Source: an uncultured Psychrobacter sp. (lineage in GTDB: Bacteria; Pseudomonadota; Gammaproteobacteria; Pseudomonadales; Moraxellaceae). From it: a DNA stretch of 64,000 bases. Below are positions 52,592-61,408 of the stretch, piece after piece. How positions within the stretch are numbered: the first letter of the stretch is position 1; the number at the start of each line of letters is the position of its first letter. The notes beneath the pieces are model-generated. The model saw nothing but the letters and a program-made list of their open reading frames with translations, did no database searches and was not told where the DNA came from. The stretch is taken from contig CANMUI010000004.1 in NCBI GenBank assembly GCA_947501045.1, positions 62,001 to 126,000 on the forward strand, in the 5' to 3' direction. Position numbers and translations under genes: made by a program.

Positions 52592-53167
52592 ATGTCTAGT
52601 AAAAAATTAGTGTCTAGCAAAAAAACAGTCGCTCTAAATCGTTCATTGGCCAATAAGCCTTGTACCTTAGCATTGGTGTTAGCTAGTGTACCGCTAAGCA
52701 TCGCTTTGATTAGTGCTCCTACCACCAGCCACGCTGCAAGTTTGGGCGATTTGTTTAATAGTGATAGCAGTAAGCCATCAAAGTTCTTACCAGTCGACAA
52801 AGCCTTTCAAGTCGTTAGTAACACCAAAGCTACGCCTAGCGGCACACGCCTAACGATTAATTTTGATATTACGCCAGGTCATTACGTCTATAAAGACCAG
52901 CTCACCTTAACTTTTCCTAAAAGGGTGAGCGCCGCGCCGTTTACCTTTAGTCAGAAGCCCGTTTTTATTGATGATCCAACCTTTGGCCGGGTGCCGGTAT
53001 TTACGCAAAGAAATATGGTGGCCACCACAACCTTGACCACTAACAATGGTAAGGGCGCAAAGAATGCACCATTGGTTATCGGCTGGCAAGGCTGCGCCAA
53101 AGCAGGCTTGTGTTATCCGCCAGAAAAGATCAAAACCAAGGTAGATATTGCTACGCCGCGTAAATAG
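52592..53167 (+). CDS. Free-standing DsbD N-terminal-domain protein
   Basis: 191 residues. A signal peptide (hydrophobic 25-41, cleavage after SHA) is followed by an immunoglobulin-like domain equal to the periplasmic alpha domain of DsbD, including the redox cysteines Cys168 and Cys174 in GCAKAGLCYPPEK. It has no membrane part or thioredoxin domain. The DNA and protein match the start of dsbD, 21 bases downstream, along the whole domain, so it is a tandem duplicate. It could be an extra soluble thiol carrier fed by DsbD. No ribosome site is obvious. Confidence 0.85.
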   Translation: MSSKKLVSSKKTVALNRSLANKPCTLALVLASVPLSIALISAPTTSHAASLGDLFNSDSSKPSKFLPVDKAFQVVSNTKATPSGTRLTINFDITPGHYVYKDQLTLTFPKRVSAAPFTFSQKPVFIDDPTFGRVPVFTQRNMVATTTLTTNNGKGAKNAPLVIGWQGCAKAGLCYPPEKIKTKVDIATPRK

Positions 53168-53188
53168 TTAGGGAAAAGGTAATCTTTT

Positions 53189-55369
53189 ATGTTCAGCAAA
53201 ATGCGGCAAATTCCTTGCAAATCGCCTGCAAACCATAAGTTTTGTATTAAATCTTACGCGTTGGCATTAGCTTTGGGTAGCTGTTTGCTAACAGGACTGA
53301 CGGCGACTACGACTGCGCAAGCGGTTAGCTTGGGTGATCTGTTTGGTAGCAACAAAAGCGCTGAACAACCAAAATTTTTGCCTGTAAACGAGGCTTTTCA
53401 GGTCACTTATAGCACCACACCTGTTGCCACAGGTACGCGCCTAGCCATTAATTTTGATATTACGCCTGAGCATTACGTTTACAAAGATCAGATCAAGTTG
53501 ACATTGCCGGATGGGATAAATGCCGCGGCGTTTACCTTTAGTCAGACGCCTGTCTCTATTGATGACCCTACCTTTGGGCAAGTGCCCGTATTTGATCAAG
53601 CCAATCTGATCGCGACTACCACTTTGAGTAGTGCTAATAATAAAAGTATAGACAATGCCGCCTTTACTATAGGCTGGCAAGGCTGCGCTAAGGCAGGATT
53701 GTGTTATCCGCCAGAAAAGATTAAAACCAACGTTAGTATAGCTGCCGCGCCCCAACTATCTGCTACAGCAGTTAGCCCTAACGATCAAGCGTCTGTCGCA
53801 GCAGAACAGTCAGTACTAGAGGACGCTACTGCTGCTGATGTCATCGACTATGATGACCCAAATAGCGTTTTAGACGACGAAGCTTTAGATTATGACACTC
53901 TAGATTACGATACCTTAGATGGCGGTGATAGTGCGACCAATACCCTCTCTGGCGCAGATACCAATATTGTAGGTGCTGCTAATAGTAGCAATAGCGCTGA
54001 TAACGATGCCGTTAACGATGTAGTTAACAATGCCATTGATAATAATACAGTGGGCATCGATAGTTTGGGGGAAAATGATCCTTTTGGTCTAGCAACGCAT
54101 CCATGGTTAGCATTTGGATTGTTGTTTTTAGCAGGTTTGGGACTGGCGTTGACGCCTTGCGTGCTCCCGATGCTGCCTATCGTCGCCAATATCGTCGCCC
54201 GCCAACAAAACCCTACGGTCAAAAAAGGCGTTATCTTAACCACCAGCTATGCCATTGGCGTGGCCACAGCTTATGGTCTTTTGGGCGCTCTCATCGCAGT
54301 GTTTGGAGAATCCTTAGGCATTATCGGCTGGCTACAAAACCCCATTATTTTACTCAGCTTTGCGGTGGTTTTTGTACTGCTAGCCCTATACATGCTAGGG
54401 GTTTTTACCGTGCGCCTGCCTTATGCGCTCAGTAGTAAGATGCAAGGTCTAAGTCAAGCAGGAGACAGTAAGCTTGGTAGTACGGGCGGCAGCTTGCTCG
54501 CTGGATTCTTATCGGCGCTCGTCGTCTCGCCTTGTGTCTCCGCTCCGTTATTTGGTGCTCTGCTCGCTGTCTCTACGATTGGTAGCCCGCTACTAGGTTT
54601 TGCTGCCTTATTTATGCTAGGATTCGGACTATCTGCGCCGCTTATTTTGATTGGGGCCACCCAAGGCAAGATTATGCCCAAAGCAGGCGCGTGGATGAAT
54701 TGGGTCAAGCAAGGTTTTGCTTTATTACTATTCGCTGTAGCTTTGCTGCTTATCGAGCGCGTCTTTATCTCATCGGTCATGCTGCTAGTATGGGCGCTTT
54801 GGTTTATGGTGGTGGCAACTTGGGCTTGGAGCTGGATGGGTAAAGCTCGTATGTTGACCCAAGCGCTTGGTTTAGTAGTCGGTATTTGGGCTACGGTATT
54901 GATTATTGGTGCCGCTTTAGGTAACGATGACAGCTTGCATCCGCTAGCGTCATTAAGTGCCCCTATGCTGTCAACTGGCGCTCAAATGTCAACAAATACA
55001 ACAGAAGGTAATAGTCCAGCCAGCAACAGTAGCGCCTCCGATATACGCATCACTACGCTCGCTGAGCTGGATGCCATTACTGCGGCCAACTCTAAAGTAT
55101 TGGTTGATTTGACCGCTGATTGGTGTGTTGAATGCCGCATTATGGATAAAAATTTATTCCATAACCCGCCTGTACAGATGCAAGATTGGCAATTAGTCAG
55201 ATTAGATATCACCGATACGACCGAAGATTCCAAAGCGATTTTGGCACGTTATAAATTGTTTGGACCACCGACGCTGCTTTATTATCAAGACAATCAATTG
55301 GTCAAAAAACAGGTAGGCGAGATCGGACGCCAAGAGTTTGAACAAACGCTAACGGCTCTAAATGAGTAG
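53189..55369 (+). CDS. dsbD: Thiol:disulfide interchange protein DsbD
   Basis: Moves electrons from cytoplasmic thioredoxin to the periplasm. The signal peptide is followed by the alpha domain (Cys166 and Cys172, GCAKAGLCYPPE), an acidic Asp/Asn/Ser linker (about 200-295), the eight-helix beta domain with its cysteines in LTPCVLPMLPI and VSPCVSAPLFG, and a C-terminal thioredoxin domain with WCVECR at 645-650. 726 residues against 565 in E. coli; most of the excess is the linker. AAAGG lies nine bases before the ATG. It is cotranscribed with the preceding duplicate of its own N-domain. Confidence 0.94.
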   Translation: MFSKMRQIPCKSPANHKFCIKSYALALALGSCLLTGLTATTTAQAVSLGDLFGSNKSAEQPKFLPVNEAFQVTYSTTPVATGTRLAINFDITPEHYVYKDQIKLTLPDGINAAAFTFSQTPVSIDDPTFGQVPVFDQANLIATTTLSSANNKSIDNAAFTIGWQGCAKAGLCYPPEKIKTNVSIAAAPQLSATAVSPNDQASVAAEQSVLEDATAADVIDYDDPNSVLDDEALDYDTLDYDTLDGGDSATNTLSGADTNIVGAANSSNSADNDAVNDVVNNAIDNNTVGIDSLGENDPFGLATHPWLAFGLLFLAGLGLALTPCVLPMLPIVANIVARQQNPTVKKGVILTTSYAIGVATAYGLLGALIAVFGESLGIIGWLQNPIILLSFAVVFVLLALYMLGVFTVRLPYALSSKMQGLSQAGDSKLGSTGGSLLAGFLSALVVSPCVSAPLFGALLAVSTIGSPLLGFAALFMLGFGLSAPLILIGATQGKIMPKAGAWMNWVKQGFALLLFAVALLLIERVFISSVMLLVWALWFMVVATWAWSWMGKARMLTQALGLVVGIWATVLIIGAALGNDDSLHPLASLSAPMLSTGAQMSTNTTEGNSPASNSSASDIRITTLAELDAITAANSKVLVDLTADWCVECRIMDKNLFHNPPVQMQDWQLVRLDITDTTEDSKAILARYKLFGPPTLLYYQDNQLVKKQVGEIGRQEFEQTLTALNE

Positions 55370-55793
55370 TGGACAGTTAAAAGTCTTAGGTTCATATTGC
55401 AGAGATGAGTCAGTAGAATGTTAATACCTACTACACAGTTGCTGACTTGTTTGTTTTTTTACTTAACGGATTAATTAACATTTTATTAGATATTTTTGAT
55501 AAAATAAACAAATTTACAAAGTTTACTAAGAAATTAGTCATGCTAAATGGGCTGCGATGGTAGAGCAAGGTAGCTTTTATCGACCCTCAATATTGCTAGT
55601 ATAATTTGCATAATTTGATTACACTATTTAATTACACTAAGGCAACAATATATAGCCTTCAACGGTAATAAGACGATAGTTGTCGTCTATGGTGCTGATA
55701 GTTTTTATTCGTAATTTATCTTTTCAGCTTTTATTTAACTATCCAGATAATCTGTTGGCACTATATTAAGTAGGCCAATTAGAAAGGACCTCC
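55370..55793. other. AT-rich spacer dsbD - pldA
   Basis: 424 bases without a gene. A short hairpin agacga/tcgtct (about 55671-55688) is the only structure seen; the rest is AT-rich and presumably holds the pldA promoter. Confidence 0.45.
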
Positions 55794-57266
55794 ATGTTTG
55801 CTCATAATATCTTTCAGCATCAGGTACAGCGTAACCAACCCAAATCATTAGGATTCCAAAAGTTTCAGACCCATCTAAGCTTTGCTATTGGTATAGTGTT
55901 AAGCGGCGTAGCGATACAAGGTCACGCTGCTAATAATGGGCAAGTTTATAATGAGCTGCCAGTCGAAGATGTGTTGGTTGAAACCGACAATAATAGCTCA
56001 GCTGCGATGGCTTATAGTAGTACAAACCTGACTGCTAATGCTGCTAGTATACCTAGCAACAATGCAGCTATTAACGCGTCTATCGAAAATCAAACTTATT
56101 CTAACGATTATGCAGCAAGACCAGAAGAGCTGTTCCTTGAATGTACAGAAGTACAAACTAGTGCTGCGCGCCTGGCTTGTTATGACAAGGTTGCCCAGCA
56201 AGGTAGAACGCCTACTTATACCATGACCAAACAGCCGGTAGATCTAGCAAAAACGCTTAAAAAGACCATTACAGGTGATCCGCAGCTTGTTCTTGCACAA
56301 GAAGATGATGCTACGACTGTAGATAGCGAGCCTGCTGCTAAGTCATCCAAATCCAACCAGCGCTTAGACACTATTGGTCTTACCAAAAGAGAAGCAGAGG
56401 TTTTAGAGCAAGCAGGGGTCACCCAAAGCGATGTTGAGAAGTATTCTGTACTAAGCTTAGCTTATGATCTTGATCAAAATAGCGAGCGTGGTACGTGGAC
56501 GGCAAGACCGCACAACCCCAACTATATACTGCCCCTGTTTTATAGCTTTGATCCTAATCTAAGCCCGACCTCTAGTGATCCAGATATCCCAAGAGAAGAG
56601 TACAGCTCTAATGATATTCGCAATACAGAATTAAAGTTCCAGCTGTCACTAAAAACTAAGGTTGCCGAAGATTTATTCGATACCAGCGCTGATCTATGGT
56701 TTGGCTATACCCAGCAAGCGCATTGGCAGGTTTATAACGAAGACAACTCTAGACCGTTTCGGGGTACCGATTATCAGCCGGAGATTTTTTTGACCCAGCC
56801 AGTAACTGCCAACTTGCCTTTTGGTGGACGTTTGCGTATGTTGGGGGTAGGGGCGGTACACCATTCAAACGGTCGCTCTGATCCTATATCACGCTCATGG
56901 AACCGAGCTTATTTAATGGGCGGCGCTGAATGGGGCAAACTGACTGTGATACCGCGGGTTTGGGCTCGAATTAAAAATGAAAACGACGATGCCGATGACA
57001 ATCCAGATATTACAGACTATATGGGTTATGGCGATCTGACTTTATTATATGGTCTGCCGAATCAGCAGAGCATCAGTAGTACTCTGCGCTACAATCCCAA
57101 CACCAATAAAGGCGCGGCACAAATTGATTATACTTATCCATTGACCAAGAACGTCAACGGCTTTGTACAGTTGTTCCAAGGTTACGGCGAGTCGCTCATT
57201 GACTACAATTATGAAAACACTGCTATTGGTTTTGGTATTGTCCTCAACGACTGGAAAGGGTTTTAG
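55794..57266 (+). CDS. pldA: Outer-membrane phospholipase A (OMPLA)
   Basis: Calcium-dependent phospholipase A1/A2 in the outer membrane that removes misplaced phospholipids. The catalytic residues are in HHSNGRSDPISRSWNR: His356, Ser358 and Asn370, aligned with His142, Ser144 and Asn156 of E. coli PldA. A beta-barrel follows. It is about 200 residues longer than E. coli PldA: after the signal peptide comes a low-complexity stretch and a small CxxC-spaced motif ECTEVQTSAARLACYDKVA. AAAGGA is five bases before the ATG. comF follows after 26 bases. Confidence 0.92.
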   Translation: MFAHNIFQHQVQRNQPKSLGFQKFQTHLSFAIGIVLSGVAIQGHAANNGQVYNELPVEDVLVETDNNSSAAMAYSSTNLTANAASIPSNNAAINASIENQTYSNDYAARPEELFLECTEVQTSAARLACYDKVAQQGRTPTYTMTKQPVDLAKTLKKTITGDPQLVLAQEDDATTVDSEPAAKSSKSNQRLDTIGLTKREAEVLEQAGVTQSDVEKYSVLSLAYDLDQNSERGTWTARPHNPNYILPLFYSFDPNLSPTSSDPDIPREEYSSNDIRNTELKFQLSLKTKVAEDLFDTSADLWFGYTQQAHWQVYNEDNSRPFRGTDYQPEIFLTQPVTANLPFGGRLRMLGVGAVHHSNGRSDPISRSWNRAYLMGGAEWGKLTVIPRVWARIKNENDDADDNPDITDYMGYGDLTLLYGLPNQQSISSTLRYNPNTNKGAAQIDYTYPLTKNVNGFVQLFQGYGESLIDYNYENTAIGFGIVLNDWKGF

Positions 57267-57292
57267 AACCATCCTATAGCGCATAATCATAA

Positions 57293-58105
57293 ATGCAGCG
57301 TCTAGCGCCTTATCAAACCGGACTGTGGCTGGCAGAGTATATTAATATGCGCTGCCAGCTTTGTTATGTCTACCAAAGCGACGCGCAAGTCGCTACCTCT
57401 ACTTCGTCTACCCACACATGGCGTAGCCGCCTCCATCATAAATTTAATAAAGGGCTGCTATGCACGCATTGTCATCGAAGCGTGACGTGGCTACCTACGC
57501 CATTTAACATCGATATCGCTGCTGGTACTATTATAGGTACTAGTACTGTGCTACCTATCCAAGCAGCCACTTACTACGACTATCCGCTTCGCCAAGCCAT
57601 TCGCGCTTTTAAGCATTCAGAGGACATGACCAAGCTGCCTTTATTGGTACATGTTCTGCGTCAACTGCCAAGGCCAGCTGGTTGTCATAGTGGTAACAGT
57701 GTCATTTTGCCCATGCCAACTACTGCTAGCCGCTTAAGTCGGCGCGGCTTTGATCCGGTAACGATATTATCCGCCTACCTCTCTCGGCACTGGGGTATAC
57801 CTGTTTGGCGCGGCGTACAACGTATCGATCATACTATTAGCCAGCAAGGTTTGAGTCGCGCCGAGCGCTTAACCAATCTAAATGATGCCTTTACTCTCAG
57901 TGAGCCGCCGCCAGTCAAACGTATTTTACTGTTCGATGATGTCGCTACCACTGGCGCTAGTCTGCAAGCTTTGGCTCGTAGTCTACTGATTGATCCTGCT
58001 ACTGCTACACCCAACTTCTCTAACGAAACCCGCTCTACAGAATATACCTCCAATCTCTATTATCTATCCGCTTATGCCCTCGCGCATGGCAGCGCTAGCC
58101 GCTAA
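57293..58105 (+). CDS. comF: ComF-family phosphoribosyltransferase
   Basis: 270 residues. An N-terminal zinc ribbon (Cys21, Cys24, Cys57, Cys60) precedes a phosphoribosyltransferase fold with the PRPP loop ILLFDDVATTGAS (211-223); LKRxGFDP-like LSRRGFDPVTILSAYLS fits. ComF is needed for natural transformation in several bacteria, though its exact step is not settled. It follows pldA closely and precedes the pilin cluster, which also serves DNA uptake. A loop of about 25 residues between the zinc cysteines is unusually long. Confidence 0.9.
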   Translation: MQRLAPYQTGLWLAEYINMRCQLCYVYQSDAQVATSTSSTHTWRSRLHHKFNKGLLCTHCHRSVTWLPTPFNIDIAAGTIIGTSTVLPIQAATYYDYPLRQAIRAFKHSEDMTKLPLLVHVLRQLPRPAGCHSGNSVILPMPTTASRLSRRGFDPVTILSAYLSRHWGIPVWRGVQRIDHTISQQGLSRAERLTNLNDAFTLSEPPPVKRILLFDDVATTGASLQALARSLLIDPATATPNFSNETRSTEYTSNLYYLSAYALAHGSASR

Positions 58106-58164
58106 TCTTATATAACCTCATATCATACTCTGTGTTCCAACGCTCTATACCCTGACATATGAAC

Positions 58165-58230
58165 ACTTACGCTTCTAATACAAGTGGAACGAATATTGCA
58201 TAGCAATGCATAACAGTGCTAAGCGTAAGT
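58165..58230. repeat. Inverted repeat with nested hairpin before fimU
   Basis: acttacgctt (58165-58174) and its complement aagcgtaagt (58221-58230) enclose a small hairpin attgc-ata-gcaat near 58195. No T run. Possible terminator-less structure between comF and the pilin operon. Confidence 0.5.
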
Positions 58231-58316
58231 ACTAATAGTAATGCCAAAACCATAGTAAGGCTACAGATACTGTAATCGTACTCGCTGTCATTTTATGTGG
58301 TCAATAGGATACTGAT

Positions 58317-58820
58317 GTGAACGTTCCTTTATATAGCTCGTCGTATCGTAATCTCCGTAGCAGCGCAGGGTTTACCCTGATTGAGCTGATGGTCACTATT
58401 GCTGTGCTCGCAATCATCGTCAGCATCGCTGCGCCCAATATCAGTAACCAGCTGGCCAATCAGCGCGTAAAGTCAACGGTCTCTAGCATAGAGAGCGCGC
58501 TTAAAGAGGCCAAGGCCGAAAGCATTATTCGCAGGCAAGACATCACGGTCGTTTATAGTAATGCTGATGACATCATTACTTTAGAAGATGCTACTGGTAA
58601 TGTGTTATCCACCTACAATATTGCTTCTCAAAGCACCGTTAATCAGATGATTACACCGACTACGGTCACTGAGGTGATTTTTCAGCCTAACAAAGTCATG
58701 TCCGATGGAGCAAGCGTCACCTATACCGTCTGCGATAGTGCTTCTAATAATGAAACCTTTAGACAAGTCAGGCTTAGTAGTATCGCTAATATCAATACGA
58801 CGACGGTTGGGAGCTGCTAA
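58317..58820 (+). CDS. fimU: Type IV minor pilin FimT/FimU-like
   Basis: 167-residue pseudopilin. The prepilin site is AG/FTLIELMVTIAVLAIIVSIA (Gly18/Phe19, Glu at +5), followed by a GspH-type globular domain. It starts with GTG 58317, preceded by AGGA at seven bases; the overlapping ATG two bases before runs straight into a stop. It is first of fimU-pilV-pilW-pilX-pilY1, the set that primes type IV pilus assembly. FimT and FimU are hard to tell apart; the order suggests FimU. Confidence 0.85.
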   Translation: MNVPLYSSSYRNLRSSAGFTLIELMVTIAVLAIIVSIAAPNISNQLANQRVKSTVSSIESALKEAKAESIIRRQDITVVYSNADDIITLEDATGNVLSTYNIASQSTVNQMITPTTVTEVIFQPNKVMSDGASVTYTVCDSASNNETFRQVRLSSIANINTTTVGSC

Positions 58821-59407
58821 TGAAAACGCAAGTGACTCAGACCGGTGTGGGATTGATCGAGGTGATGGTGGCGCTGCTACTGCTAACTGTAGCGGTATTG
58901 GGCTATAGCGCTCTACAAGGGCAAGCCATCAAATCAACAAATGAATCACTGGAGCGTTCTCAGTCTTTAGTCATGATGAGAGCTATAGCAGAGAAAATAC
59001 ATGCCAACCCTTCGGCGGTTGAAGACTATGAGACAGGTCTCAATGCAACAGGCCCCATTACTGCACCTGCAGAACAATGCGGCTTAGACGGCCAAGCTAT
59101 AACTACGTTATGTACACCAGAGGATCTGGCAGCAGCCGAGAGCAGTAGAGTTAGAGCTGAATTACAGAACTATGATTTTCAAATACAGATGCACCCTTGC
59201 CCCAATACGGGCGGTACTGGAGCCGATGTAGCTGACAATATCATGTACTCATACTGTTTGATATCGGCATGGGGCGATACCACACCTACTATCGGTACCG
59301 ATGAAGATACAGACTGTTTGACTGAGCGCGTAACCAATGAATCAGTGGTAGAAGAAGCTGGCGGTAACTACTACCCTGCAGCCACTTGTATGATGATGGA
59401 GATATGA
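58820..59407 (+). CDS. pilV: Type IV pilus minor pilin PilV
   Basis: 195 residues. The prepilin site is QTG/VGLIEVMVALLLLTVAVLG, with Gly9 and Glu at +5, a typical PilV start. The ATG overlaps the previous stop (TAATG). The C-terminal part has conserved cysteines (AEQCGLDG, TLCTPED, HPCPNTGG, SYCLISAWGD), as in the family. It joins PilW, PilX and PilY1 in the tip complex. Confidence 0.9.
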   Translation: MKTQVTQTGVGLIEVMVALLLLTVAVLGYSALQGQAIKSTNESLERSQSLVMMRAIAEKIHANPSAVEDYETGLNATGPITAPAEQCGLDGQAITTLCTPEDLAAAESSRVRAELQNYDFQIQMHPCPNTGGTGADVADNIMYSYCLISAWGDTTPTIGTDEDTDCLTERVTNESVVEEAGGNYYPAATCMMMEI

Positions 59408-59408
59408 T

Positions 59409-60512
59409 ATGCCGCTAAAAAATCATAGATCCGCGGCATCGCCTCTATCGCGGTCAAACTTACAGATTAAAAGCATAAAAACCTTTACAAAGCACAAAGG
59501 CTTTACCCTAGTTGAGCTAATGATCGCTTTGGTACTAGGTCTGCTGGTCTCAGCAGCTGCGCTACAAATATTTTATACCAGCTCCGTCAATAGTCGTCGT
59601 CAAGAGGCCAGCTCTCAAATCCAAGACAACTCTATCTTTGGCTTCTCCCAAATACAGCAGCATCTCAGACGTACGAATTATGGCGCTAAACCAACAGCTT
59701 CTCGTGATGAGTATTTTATGAACCATTTGACGCCGCAAGGAGGCGTGGTACTGACAGCGCCAACGGGTACTGGAGGCAAATGGTTAGAAGGTAATTTATC
59801 TGGGCTAGTCTTAAATGGAGCAGCTATACCAGCAGCATTGTTAACCAGTAGCGGCGCTGCCACCAGCATTAGTAATTTAGACGGTATCGCCAACAGTGAT
59901 CAATTGACTATTCAGTACCAGTCCAGCCGAGCAGGTTTGTTTGATTGTGAAGGCACTGTGATACCAGAAAATTTTTATGTTATTGAGCGCTATTTTGTCC
60001 GCATGGATAATACAGTGACCCCAGCTGCTCCAAGTTTAGCGTGCGCGTCCGCGATTTATAATTACGATGAAGTCGCAGCGGGTAGTGCAAGTGGTCTTGA
60101 TATAGCTAGCTATACGGTACCTGGAGAGACCGACACGACGCCAAACAATCTGCAAGGTAATGGCACCATCATAATACCCAGTGTCGATTATTTCAGAGTG
60201 ATGCTAGGTATATCAACGAGCACAGGTTTTGCAACCAATCCTGCAGGCTCTGTTATTAGCTATATGGCTATTCCTGAGACCACTGATTTTACAACCGCTT
60301 TTGATAACAGGCGTATTGTGAGTTTGCAGCTAGGGATATTGGCGCGCTCAACCAATCCAACAGCAACGCCACAAGCCAATAGCGACCTGAGATTTACTGT
60401 GCTTGATCAAGCAGACCAAAGTCTTAATGCTACAGAGGTACAAGGCCCAACACATTTACGTAGTGTCTATGAAACTACAGTATTGTTACGTAATGCCAGA
60501 GGAGGGCTATGA
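59409..60512 (+). CDS. pilW: Type IV pilus minor pilin PilW
   Basis: 367 residues. The prepilin site is KG/FTLVELMIALVLGLLVSAA (Gly31/Phe32, Glu36). The leader of 31 residues is long. After the helix comes a large globular domain with IQQHLRRTNYGA and YVIERYFVRMD, typical of PilW. It starts one base after the pilV stop. Confidence 0.9.
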   Translation: MPLKNHRSAASPLSRSNLQIKSIKTFTKHKGFTLVELMIALVLGLLVSAAALQIFYTSSVNSRRQEASSQIQDNSIFGFSQIQQHLRRTNYGAKPTASRDEYFMNHLTPQGGVVLTAPTGTGGKWLEGNLSGLVLNGAAIPAALLTSSGAATSISNLDGIANSDQLTIQYQSSRAGLFDCEGTVIPENFYVIERYFVRMDNTVTPAAPSLACASAIYNYDEVAAGSASGLDIASYTVPGETDTTPNNLQGNGTIIIPSVDYFRVMLGISTSTGFATNPAGSVISYMAIPETTDFTTAFDNRRIVSLQLGILARSTNPTATPQANSDLRFTVLDQADQSLNATEVQGPTHLRSVYETTVLLRNARGGL

Positions 60513-61321
60513 TGCAGTCTATTATCAAAAAACACCCAAAACTATCGACCAGTCTACAGGCGCAGTCCGGTGTGGTACTCATTGTAGTGTTATTCACCCT
60601 TATACTGATTATGGCCGTGGGCGCTATTGCCGTTAGACAAAGTACAACTGATTTAAAAGTAGCGACTGCCGATCAAGTCAATAAACTCCTTTTTCAAGCC
60701 AATGATGCCGCCTTTATGAAAGTAGAAAAAGAAGATCGAATTTTGAGCGCGCGTCGAGACAATGTCGATACCCTTAAAGGTTATATGTCGAGTACAGAGC
60801 GTGAAGGTCATGAAGTGAGTTTTTGTGTGCGTCCGCGTAGTACCAAGCTGTTTAGTATTCTTGAGATCAGCGAGCGTAACAAAAACAACGATCTATTGTC
60901 CGATAGGAACAATGGCTACTGTAACCCTGATAACAGTGATGATTACGTTAGCGAAGGCCGATTAATCACACAAATGACGTTCGTCAGACCTATTAATACA
61001 GAGGATAAAGGGGTCTATTACAAAGAAGTAGAAGGCACACTATCCAATGATTTTGAAAAACCAGAAACCGGCGGTAACGTCACTATTGAATGTACCACGT
61101 TTGTAGGGTACGTGACATCAGTCATACCTGCGTTGTCTAGAGCGCCCATAGGCAATGCAAGTAGTAATGGTACTACGACAGTTGCAGGATGTTTAAAGCA
61201 GCCACGTCGGGGAGCTACGACGGTAGATAGCTGTCTGGCTGACTTAGGTGTACCGTTCCAGACGCAGCAACAAACGTACTTAAACCAACCTGTCGGCGTT
61301 GAATGCGTCTCTGGCAGTTAA
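60509..61321 (+). CDS. pilX: Type IV pilus minor pilin PilX
   Basis: 270 residues. After a leader ending QSG/VVLIVVLF, the PilX-type N-terminal helix lacks Glu at +5, as is usual in this family; then VRQSTTDLKVATADQVNKLL and AF near a second helix. It overlaps pilW by four bases (ATGATG), and the C-terminal half is Gly/Thr-rich with several Cys. Together with PilV and PilW it binds PilY1. Confidence 0.88.
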   Translation: MMQSIIKKHPKLSTSLQAQSGVVLIVVLFTLILIMAVGAIAVRQSTTDLKVATADQVNKLLFQANDAAFMKVEKEDRILSARRDNVDTLKGYMSSTEREGHEVSFCVRPRSTKLFSILEISERNKNNDLLSDRNNGYCNPDNSDDYVSEGRLITQMTFVRPINTEDKGVYYKEVEGTLSNDFEKPETGGNVTIECTTFVGYVTSVIPALSRAPIGNASSNGTTTVAGCLKQPRRGATTVDSCLADLGVPFQTQQQTYLNQPVGVECVSGS

Positions 61322-61408
61322 TAGCAAATATATTGTAGACCATAGACCGTCACAGACTAGATGAGTGTTGTGATTTGAAAAAATCAACATGACATGGGTA
61401 ATTTTATT

